Origin: Amanita rubescens
Lineage: Eukaryota; Basidiomycota; Agaricomycetes; Agaricales; Amanitaceae
Direction: 5' to 3'
DNA length: 59,261 bases
Assembly (NCBI GenBank): GCA_015039365.1
Contig: WION01000319.1
Coordinates: forward strand, 1 to 59,261
Shown here: positions 34,309-43,877 of the stretch, piece after piece
How the letters are laid out: every line of letters starts with the position of its first letter
Numbering within the stretch: position 1 is the stretch's first letter
Program-made: the position numbers and the translations under genes
Notes under the pieces: generated by a model
Told to the model about the DNA's origin: nothing
Databases searched by the model: none
Seen by the model: only the letters and a program-made list of their open reading frames with translations

Positions 34309-34356
34309 ACTCTCTTAGGCTCTCTTTGTCTCTCTTTGTCTCTCTTTGTCTCTCTA
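34309..34356. repeat. CTCTCTTTGT array downstream of deaminase A
   Basis: Four CTCTCTTTGT-type units, followed by GGCCCGTGATCACGCTCTC and CCATTGAAATTCTATG. The reverse complement of this whole arrangement is found at about 51.00-51.12 kb, next to the Plavaka-2 leader modules. Confidence 0.75.
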
Positions 34357-34727
34357 ATTTCTGGCCCGTGATCACGCTCTCATTACCGATATCCATTGAA
34401 ATTCTATGTTAAGAATGGCCCAATGAGAAATATAGTCCTCAATAATTGAAAACTGACCAATACTCGGAGGAAAGGCGCGAGGGCTGGCATGACATTAAAG
34501 TTCGGTGCTAATCTAAGTGACATGTCATACGAAACGCTAATCAATACGAGTCAAAGATAGGGCAATAACGACAACCCAATTAACAAATATATACCGTCAC
34601 GTTGAACCGAGAGGTGCTATGAATTTTGAACTCAAATTGATACTAGGCTAGTCAAGTAGTAGCACAAAGCGCTAATTAAAGACATGCATGTCACGGTTAA
34701 TCAATCTAAGGGTAATACAATATCTAT

Positions 34728-37228
34728 TCATTCATTTGAACGGGACCCGGCCTTGTTGAGCGCAGGCCGAAATCGAAAGCGGTCCTCCGATCTGTGGATA
34801 CACGACAAGACCACTGCATTACTGGAAAAGGGGTCATCACGGTTTCTGCTCGCGGAGCCAAGACCGAGATTTGGACCACCAGTCAACTGATGGCGATATA
34901 CAATCTTCTTATCCACCGCTTCTGTCAATGCCTTAGCCTTGGCAGGCCTGGCCACTACCTGCTTAGCATCAAGGATAGCCATCAGCTGGACCAGTTCAGC
35001 GCCAAGGTAGCTTCGGAACTTCAAATTCATCCTTCCGCGGATTTCATCCGAAATCCAGGGAGGCAACACGAGTGGATAAATTTGTGGGTGGGAACCGCGG
35101 ATAGCAAGTCTTGGAGATGAGTCATCGGTTCCCTTGGTGACCGAGATACTCCTCAACAGCGCGATAAGCTCCCAACAGACCGGGCAGCATGGCTTTGGTA
35201 CTGCAACCATAGATGAATTTAATTTCTATAAATGGTTTTGATCGTCAATGATCCTTTAATACACTAAGACGACGCACCAATGTTGAAATGTCTTTCGACT
35301 CTCTGAAAGCCTCGGAAAGCGCCACAAGTGCAGCTTCACAATGGACGGTCAAGCTCACCGTCAATTTCGGTTTCGACGACTCCCCCTGGCTTTCGTAATC
35401 TATAAGCTTCCGAAAGTGGTCAATATAAGCGACCGATCTACGATAGGTTTTCCTCTTTTTTCCAAATTCCTCTAAGAGCCTTGCAACAACGAAGCTAGTA
35501 TTATATTTTGCAGGGCGGTCTGGGCATGTTTGTAATGCATCATCAATGAGAGACTTGAACTCGCTCCACTGCGGAATAGAGTAATGAACCCGGTCAGTGG
35601 TCATGACCGCTATCTCGATCGTCGATTTAGGGAAATGTGCATGCATTTTTGTGCATTTTTGTTCCAAATGCCGCTTCCCAATGAACTGCAGAAGAAAGCC
35701 TCTGATCCATCGGACAAGCACCGAAACATCATCTTCATTTGGTCCCAGAGCCTACATGAAACCTCAACATCGCATATGTTTATGACATACGAGACTTCAA
35801 TACCTCTAAATCCACCTCAGCCTCTTCATCAGAGGGTTCCTCCACATTCGCAATCTCCCCCTCAATGGGTGTGACTGCTGAGCTCGGGCCACCCATAAGC
35901 ACGCTTTTACGAAGCTTCCATTTCGAATCATATGACGACCTATCTTCGAATACAGGAACCAGATTTTTAACACCGCCCTGTGCCATAAACATCATGTAGG
36001 TTCTGAATGAGGTGGAGGCTAAAATATTTAGGAGGAGGCGGGTATACAATCCGATCCGACGGAAGGATTGCATCGCTGTATTCCGAGCATTGGCATCCAG
36101 CTGCTTCCAATTTCGGTAGTGGGTCTTGAATTGCTCGAGCTCCGCTGTTAGCATGATAAACGTGCCCAAAACAAGCCTGTGAAAATCTTTGGCGGTGTTC
36201 TTCGTGAAGAGAGCATGTTGGTCATTCTGGACTGCTCCCATTAAGGAACGGAAAGATGCAGTTTCGAACGCTCTGCCGCGGGTAAGAATCGCGTCCAATA
36301 CCACGGGGATAAAATCGTGCTTTTTGAGGAACTTGGTTAGGGAATTATCACCGGTGTGTGGTATGTCGAACGATTCCCACTGCGAGTACTCGTTAATTGC
36401 ATCCGAATTCTCGAGTTTGAGCCAGGTAAGTTCCAAGTGATAGACGAAGCCTAGTCCTGGCCAGGATGTGAAACGCCGGTGTAGTTTCTCCCAACAGAAG
36501 GATAGAAGATAGTTAAAGAATTTGCGGCCATAACCCATTTGGTCGTCGCCTTTTGGATTGCCCTTCAAGTCGGAAGAAGCGGCCTTGAAATCGTTGAGAT
36601 ACGAACAAACTGTCTTCGCGTGTGATCCCAGAGACACTGACTCGCCCCTGGTACTCAAACATAAGATTCGCGGCTCAGAAACGAGAGTAGCGGGTAAATT
36701 TACTCACGGCCCGGGAGCTATTATATCCAGAGGATCGTAGTTATTGGCTTGCGATTCTTTGATCTTTGGCCAAAGATCTTCCCCGTCGGTGATGAACCTT
36801 AGATTAAGAGGATTCGAGTTTGTTTCAAGAGCGTTGGTCTCCTTGTCTGCGTTAGCCATAACGACGATATGGCACGGCATCATGTATTTCTGCTTGTCAG
36901 AATCAAGGACTGGATCGTCAATGCATCCTTCTTTGTGTACATGGGGCATAGTGAGTGGTTCTTCGTCAAGATAGCATGCCGCTACAACACCTTCGTTCGG
37001 TGTCAAAAGTGCGTTGAAGGCTTCCAATGTAGTGAATTTAGGATCTGACCCAGATATGTGGCCGCTGGAATGTGTCGGACGAAACGCCCACAAAGTTAAA
37101 TCTTCATCTCGATGTCGTAATGTAACAGTGGCTTGTAGCAGCATAGTGACCATGGAAAACTTGTCCATCTCGACTGCGACTTTAGATAGAGGCCGTTTTT
37201 CAGTGGACAAAATAGCCGGAGGAGTCAT
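34728..37228 (-). CDS. Predicted nucleic-acid deaminase, OTT_1508-like (copy A)
   Basis: Four exons, 37228-36708, 36647-35804, 35751-35278 and 35225-34728, join in frame through 47-60-nt GT-AG introns to give about 778 residues. The active-site signature is HCE (about residues 592-594, LTVHCEAALVAL) and, after the third intron, CCPVC (VAVPKPCCPVCWELI; Cys about 627 and 630). This is the HxE plus CxxC zinc and proton-shuttle arrangement of the deaminase superfamily, with the spacing and context I know from fungal OTT_1508-like deaminases. The N-terminal 450 residues form a helical region without a known name (for example KFFNYLLSFCWEKLHRRF). A 5' untranslated intron is conserved with copy B. 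The C-terminal 30 residues differ from copy B. The substrate is unknown. Confidence 0.75.
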
Positions 37229-37770
37229 AGTGGCAGGGAGTCTCTGTGGGTCCTCGAAGCTACGTAATTAAAAGAAGTCGACGATGCACAAATTGCTGTG
37301 ACTCACCGATGCAGAGGACCTAATAACTATGAGAGCTGGTGATGGGACGGGACTCGACGGCGTGGGACTTGGATAACACTGTCAACAAATCGCTCGCTGT
37401 GACTGCCGCGGCTAATGGCGGCCTAGCAGCGACTAACCGGGGCGAAGATCGAGACCGCTAGGTTGGGAAAAACAGCGATTGAGAGCACCAGCTGGTCGAT
37501 AATGGATCGAGAGGAACGCAGCAGTAATACATACACCAGGTTGGAGTGACGTAAGTGGGAGAGATATCCAGATTTTCTAAGTGCGAGGGATGATGGACTA
37601 CAGCAGTGGAGCGTCAGACTCCTAGTCCCTGCTGCGCTTGACGAGCTTAAGTAAGCGTTAACGCACTGGAGGGACTGGCTTTTAACACATGTAAACAAAA
37701 GGTCTGCAATGCCGAGTGTCACACGTCGATCACATTCATTTGTCTTATCTTTGCATTCGTGTACGCTCCA
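37229..37770. promoter_or_regulatory. Upstream region of deaminase A
   Basis: The first 120 bp mirror the region upstream of deaminase B, including a likely 5' untranslated intron (donor GTGAGT after GCATCG, acceptor ACGTAG). Beyond about 37.35 kb the two copies diverge. That point probably marks the limit of the duplicated segment. No gene is seen between here and the hAT-2 fragment. Confidence 0.5.
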
Positions 37771-37796
37771 TACAGCTTAGTAGTGATGTATAATTG

Positions 37797-38957
37797 TGAT
37801 GAGGTTAGGAATGTTGTTGGCAACAATTTTCTCGCAGATTTTGAAAGATGCTACGTCTTTCTTCTCTCGTCCCTCGCCCAACCTCAGTGCCACTGTGATC
37901 CCGGCCATGGATCACATCGAGGATGTGTTGAAAAAGTTCTCGCGCAAGACGGAATATGATATAGCGATCCGATCAGCTGTTGATCTCGCAAGATCAACCC
38001 TAAACCGCTATTATTCGCTCACCGATTCGTCTGAGGTATATAGGATATCTATGAGTAAGTAAACGCGCTACTGTGTAACTCCAGTTGCTTTACTGACCCC
38101 ACTGCTAGTCTTGCATCCACGCCATAAGCTTGTATACTTCCGGAATTTGAACTGGCCCTCAGATTGGATCAAACTCGCAGAGACCCTCGTGCGCGACGAA
38201 TTTGAGCACAACTACATGGCCATTGCAGAAGACGAGTCAGATGAAGAAGGCGATAAGGGTGATAAGGGTGATATGGTGGCATCCGAAACCAAAGAGGCGA
38301 GTTTGTTGCATTTTATGAAATACATTACTAGTAGTGCTAAACCAATTGTGTTCTAGAAATATGCAAATCCGTTTGATCGACTCCCGGCCCTAGCACCGCT
38401 CAAAGAGGGCGACAAACGGTCTGAAGTCGACCGCTTCCTGACCAGTGATGTGGAGGATGTCACCGATGCCTTAGCATGGTGGTATGAGAAGCGCACCACC
38501 TATCCCCGGCTTTCAAGGATGGCGCGCGATTACCTTTCGATTCCAGGTGAGTTATATGTACAAAAATAGCCAATAACTTGCTCTAATTTCAAATATCTAC
38601 AGCCACATCAATCGATGTTGAGCGGATATTCAGCCGCGGTCGCCTCCTCTTGTCACATATCCAGTCGCGACTTTCCACGCAAACGACTCGCTCATTGTTG
38701 TGTGTTGGCCTGTGGAGCCTTCAAAAGCTTGTGAAGACTGAAGATGTCGTAGCTGTTAGCAAAATGGACGATGAAGAGGGAGATGAGGAGGAAATGGAGG
38801 ATGGCTGGGATGCAATTACAGTCGAGTAATACTTATAATACTTTATTCTCAATAGTCATTACATTACATCGTTGACATAGTCCTCGTTGTCGGGTAAACC
38901 CGCAACGGGTCTCAACCCGCACCCGTGAGAGCGATACCCGTCAAGGAACCCGTACCC
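37797..38957 (+). pseudogene. hAT-2 transposase C-terminal fragment
   Basis: Exons at about 37797-38055 (IPAMDHIEDVLKKFSRKTEYD, LNRYYSLTDSSEVY), 38108-38296 (LHPRHKLVYFRNLNW), 38357-38547 (WWYEKRTTYPRLSRMARDYL) and 38602-38829 (TSIDVERIFSRGRLLLSH to the stop) match the hAT-1 pieces in uninterrupted order. The N-terminal exons are absent. The ACCCG subterminal array ends at 38957 with ACCCGTGCA, lacking the final GATCTCTA, so both ends are truncated. Confidence 0.85.
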
Positions 38958-39059
38958 GTGCATAAAGACTTCAGCGTGCTTTTGCTCGACTGCGCCGTGT
39001 TCGCTTCAATTTTGACGTTCGCCTGTATCTTGTCAGTAAAGTAGAAAGAAATGATAATT

Positions 39060-40241
39060 TAAAGTTGCTTAACGTATAACTTCTTCACGGGCTTCTTGAG
39101 TCCGAGTACGAGGTGAGATGGGTTGGCGATCAAGGCCTTCGCCTCGACATCGCTCTCGTCCTCTGCAGCAAGCCCCCCGGGTTGAACCATCGAGTCGTCG
39201 TCTTCTTTGGCAGGCTCACTGGATTGAGCAGCTTTGGCGGCGGTTCGGCCTTCGTGTTTCTTGAGAGCCTTTTCCCACTCAGGGTCAATGCCGTGGACCT
39301 TTGCCTTCTTGGCGCTGAAGGATGATGATGAGCGTTGAGGTGTATATTTGGGGAGAACTTACTCCCCGTTTAGGCTAGCATCAGCTAACGCCTTGCGCTT
39401 TTTGACGGTCTCTGCGCCGGATGCTGGCTGAGTCTGACGCATTGTACCCACGATCTCGCGTGGAGTTGGCTTAGCTTTCTTCTTATTCTTCTTATTCTTC
39501 TTATCCTTCTTACGACTCTTGCGCTTCTTGCTTGAACTTTCCTCGATGCCAGAGTCAGTTGCAACGTCTTCGTCCGAATCTTCCGAGTCGTTGCTTCCTT
39601 CGCCTTTGCTGTTTTCTTCAAAGCTGGCATCTGACCATCAATTGCAGAGGCGTCAGCAACTTAAACTTGTAGTGAGTATCATTACTGACCGCCGGAGTCG
39701 TCTGATTCTATCTCGATTGCAGACATTTTACCTTTTACTTTCTTCACCGCCTCACGTTTTTCAGGCTTCTTTGCGGGAATCGATGGGATGGTTAGGGTAT
39801 TTTCTTTATCGTCTGATCCAGTGAATAAATATATGCGCATACAATTACTTAAGTTACTTACTAGAACATTTATTCTTCGGTTGTGTCGTCTGAGTCTGTT
39901 CAATGCTCGTTCTGGAGCTAGAGCCACTCGATGTTCCATTTGATTTCCCTGTTAGCGCGACGAATACATGTAAATTGGAACATATATGCGCTTCATTTCT
40001 TACCTGTACGACGCTTTTGCTCACGATCCTCAGCTTCGAGAAGCTGAGCATCTTCTAAGCGGGCCAGTTCTTGAAGTGCTTCTAATTGCTTCTTGGCGGC
40101 GACGTGTTGACGTTCCTCTTCTAGAACATCACGGTCACGACGGGGGGACGGCAAGTCGACAATTCCGGGATGTTTATCCTTGTTCCCAGCGCGCGTCGAC
40201 ATGCGAAGGCCAGGCATAACAGAGATCTTTGGGGGGGGCAT
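39060..40241 (-). CDS. Charged, lysine/glutamate-rich nuclear-type protein, divergent partner of Plavaka-1
   Basis: Exons from 40241 (MPPPKISVMPGLRMSTRAGNK) continue through short GT-AG introns. The later pieces are SNGTSSGSSSRT, KKPEKREAVKKVKGKM, an acidic stretch (SNDSEDSDEDVATDSGIEES), a lysine block (RKKDKKNKKNKKKAK), and DPEWEKALKKHEGRTAAKAA ending at 39060. The first exon contains a predicted coiled coil (EEERQHVAAKKQLEALQELARLE, split here as EEERQHVAAKK and QLEALQELARLE). No catalytic motif is seen. The start lies 107 bp from the divergently transcribed Plavaka-1 gene. CACTA-type elements often encode a second, DNA-binding or regulatory protein, and this could be its counterpart (inference). 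Confidence 0.6.
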
Positions 40242-40347
40242 ATTGACAGTAGACGATGATGGAACGGGATAAAGAAGCGCAAGGGTAGACGTTTACATAA
40301 TTTAAGATGCGCCATGTGACATATTAGGAAATTCGGACTTAGCGACT
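40242..40347. promoter_or_regulatory. Short bidirectional promoter region
   Basis: Only 106 bp separate the start codons of the minus-strand charged protein and the plus-strand Plavaka-1 transposase. Both promoters, or one shared promoter, must lie here or inside the flanking exons. No TATA box stands out. Confidence 0.5.
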
Positions 40348-43303
40348 TTGACCCTGATGCCCCGCGCGTCAGTATTCCGTCCCCGAGATATTCCTTGTCC
40401 TGTCAAAGGCTGCGGATGGCATTTCACCAACAAAAATGGGCTTGGAAACCACCTAAGAACCGGGCACAAAATAAACCCATGTACGCGCAGGCCAACACAA
40501 CGCACATCACATGCAAATGTTGAAGATGAACACCGATCATCAGAGCCTGAGGATGCCTTCGAACCTTTCCACGACCCTCACGATGATCCATTCAATGACT
40601 CGGCTGACCAAAACCGCGATAACATCCCCGCCAGTGGTGATAAAAATGCTAAAGAACATGTAGTCAAGCATGAATTCATCAACGGTGAGTGTTCTTACAC
40701 AGTAAATCTGTTCTTTCAATGACCCTTCATTAAAGGGCGTCCATGCAACTCGAATGGCGAATTTCTGCCAGATGGCGCACCACCGCCGCCTTGGGATGAG
40801 CGCGCACCTGATGATTTCTCCCCATTCGAATCCCGTGAATCCTATGAGCTAGCTGACTTAATATTTCGTCGCAACGAGATGTCAAAGGATGAATTCAACT
40901 GTCTCATGCAGATTTGGGCCCGTACGCTATCTCCTCATCGCGATCCGCCATTTCGGGATGTTGGTGACATGCACGACACGATTGACGCTGTCGAGCTTGG
41001 TGGAGTCCCTTGGCAATCTTTCACCATAACCTTCAAGGAGACTGATGATAAGGAGCCTGACGACGCGCCCTGGAAGGCCAAATCTTACGATGTTTGGATT
41101 CGAGATCCACGGGAAATTCTCAAGCTTCAACTGGGCAATCGAGACTTTGCAGGTGAAATGGATTATGCGCCGAAGAAAGTTTACGACAGGGAGAAGAAGA
41201 AACGACGGTATCAGGACTTAATGTCAGGGCAATGGGCATGGGATCAAGCCGTAAGTGATCAATCTGATCATCTTCATATTTTAATACTTATCCGATATAG
41301 GATATCCTTGCTCGGGACCCAGAGAATCACGGGGCAACGTTTTGCCCAATCATTTTAGGCAAACCAGAGACCATTCGCTACGGAGATGGCTATTACAGGC
41401 GCACCATATGGGGAATTGGACCCTACATCGCTGATTACCCCGAACAGGTATTGCTGTGCTGCATCGTGCAGGGGTGGTGCCCTAAGTGTACAGCCCGGCT
41501 AAAAATCTGGATCATGGGAAGGCCGGCCAACGCTCGCATGAGCATACAAGAGCAGCAATGAACGCGTTAAGTGTGAAAGCACTCTGGGATGATTATGGCA
41601 TCATTGCTGGAACTTTGGTACGCTTTTCATACATCTGCGCCCACCTCACTGATATACATTACAGCCGTTCACTTCCGACTTTCCACGCGCTGACATCCAC
41701 GAGCTGATCTCACCGGACTTACTGCATCAGGTAATCAAGGGTACCTTTAAAGACCATCTGGTCGCATGGGTCGAAGCTTATATCAAGGAAACGTACGTGG
41801 CAGCCGACGCTAGGGAGATCCTTGCCGATATTGACCGAAGGTGTATCCTATTCTCTCATTTATCGCTTCTATATCTTATTCAGTTATAGAATCCGTGCTG
41901 TTCCTTTATTCCCGGGCCTTCGTCGCTTTCCTGAAGGCCGTGGTTATAAGCAATGGACTGGAGACGACTCAAAAGCGCTGATGAAGGTGAGTTTGATGTT
42001 TTATCCTTTTTCTCCTGCTCACAACTCTTCAGGTTTACCTTCCGGCAATCGTAAATCATGTCCCAGATCAGATGGTCAAGGCTATTGCATTATTTCTTGA
42101 ATTTTGTTATCTGGTTCGACGCCATGTACTCGATGATGATGACCTAGACAAGCTTGATGACGTCCTCTCACACTACCTGCAAGAACGAGAAATTTTCCGA
42201 ACAACTGGTGTTCGATCAACCGGATTTGACCTCCCTCGCCAACACGCACTGTGTCATTATCGTGACATGATCATGATGTTTGGTGCACCAAACGGGCTAT
42301 GTTCATCGATAACCGAATCCAAACACATCAAGGCCGTCCGAAAGCCCTGGCGTCGCTCCAGCCGGTTCAACGCGCTTTCGCAGATGTTATTAACAAATCA
42401 ACGCCTCGACAAGCTAGCAGCATGCACAGTTGATTTTCGCGAGCGCCGCATGTTGGACAATTCAATATGGGCAAACAACGTGGGTCAACAACCACCACCT
42501 ACTGCCAACGATGACGATGCGGATTGCACAGCGGTCGATGATAGAGAAGTTAAATGCGAAGTAAAATTGGCTGTGAACACTCGTACGTTGTCTGACTTCT
42601 TCTATACTGTCTTCGCGTTTACATGCCTCGTTGAACAGTTCGTCGTGTTCCACGCAAATTGGATCATCTCGCGGCCTGGCTCCATGTTCCACATCTTCCC
42701 AAACTCATCTCACTATTCCTGTATCGAGAGATGAATCCCGACTGTGAGATACCCATTGCCAACATCCCCCTCAACCATTGTCCACGGTTTATGGGTGACG
42801 TCTATACATATCCATCGGCGGTAGCAACTTTCTATGCTCCCAGTGACTTATCCGGCATCGGCGGTGGTTTCCGAGAACGAATACGATGCGCCCCAGAATG
42901 GAGAAGCGGCGAAGCGCGCCAGGATTGTGTTTTTGTTCGTCAAGACCCCAATTTACCTGGTATTCGTGGGCTACGCATAGCGCAAGTCAAGGCCTTGCTG
43001 AAATTCAAACACAACCGAGTTACGTATCCCTGCGCCCTCGTCAGCTGGTTCAAGCTGGTGGGAGATTCTCCTTGCGATGTCACTGGAATGTGGGTCGTCG
43101 GTCGAGAAATTGGAGAAGACGGGCAACGGTTAGTGGAACTGATTCATCTTGATACTGTCTTTCGCAGTGCCCACCTCATCGGTATCGCTGACCCCTCTTG
43201 CTACGTGCCTTACGAAGTTGATTACATGAATAGTCTCGATGCGTTCAAAACATTTTACGTTAATAAGTACATCGATTACCACACACATGAAGTAGTCTTT
43301 TAG
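40348..43303 (+). CDS. Plavaka-family transposase (Plavaka-1)
   Basis: The start at 40348 leads to a C2H2 finger (CPVKGCGWHFTNKNGLGNHL, then RTGH). Exon 1 ends at 40684 and exon 2 is 40736-41250. Exon 3 (from 41301) carries GATFCPIILGKPETIRYGDGY. Later exons hold LISPDLLHQVIKGTFKDHLV, RAVPLFPGLRRFPEGRGYKQ, WTGDDSKALMKVYLPAIV, LPRQHALCHYRDMIMMFGAP and NGLCSSITESKHIKAVRKPW. These are the characteristic blocks of Plavaka transposases, a fungal CACTA-like group. Introns are 44-59 nt. One apparent single-base frame change lies near 41.49 kb (GWCPKCTA to LDHGKAGQRSHEH), so this copy may be inactive unless an unrecognised intron explains it. Role: cut-and-paste transposition. Confidence 0.88.
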
Positions 43304-43472
43304 TCACTGTGAATACAACATATGTTATGAGCTACTGAAGCAATCCATCCAAAGCCAAAGAGATCCAGAGCACCACCTCCAAAGCAGAAAGAGGCCAGAG
43401 CATTTCTGCCAAAGTGGAGAGAGGTGCAAAGGGCCCCTGCCAAAGCCAAAGTGGCCAAAGTGGGGGCCGGTG
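43304..43472. repeat. Plavaka-1 3' subterminal CCAAAG repeats and terminal motif
   Basis: About eight CCAAAG words occur between 43348 and 43460. The block ends GCCAAAGTGGGGGCCGGTG at 43472, which read inward begins CACCGGCCCCC, a CACTA-like start. I could not find the matching left terminus near 38.96-39.06 kb, so the element limits are not closed. Confidence 0.6.
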
Positions 43473-43877
43473 TTTTCCTGATTAGTACGCTCCGCTCACA
43501 TTCTCAACAGATAAGGTAAGTCATAAAATCGATTATTCACACAGTACTTGATTAAATTGAAAAGTTCCGGGAATTTGGACCAGGGATGATAGCCATCAAC
43601 TTTTAATCACCGCGAATCTAGCTCTCAATCACCGCGACTCTGATGCGGTGCGTCTCTTACGGTGATCACGAGTCGATCATCTGGGTAGGCATGCTAATAA
43701 TTTCTTTAAGTTCGATGCTCACTCAGCCGTACAGTTTCGGTGACCCGTCTCATCACCAGCTCTCACATTTATTAGGAGCGAATAGGTCACCAACAGCCTC
43801 TGCATCGGTGAGTGACAGCAATTTGTGCATCATCGACTTCTTTTAATTACGTAGCTTCGAGGACCCACACTGCCACT
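43473..43877 (+). promoter_or_regulatory. Promoter and 5' untranslated intron of deaminase B
   Basis: From about 43750 the sequence matches the inverse of the region upstream of deaminase A. It contains a likely 45-nt intron at about 43809-43854 (GTGAGT to ACGTAG) just before the start codon at 43878. Upstream of 43.75 kb there is no match to copy A. Confidence 0.6.

Noticed and set aside
43812..43877. Upstream in-frame Met for deaminase B
   Set aside because: It would translate a conserved GT-AG intron in the leader. Copy A starts at the position equivalent to 43878.
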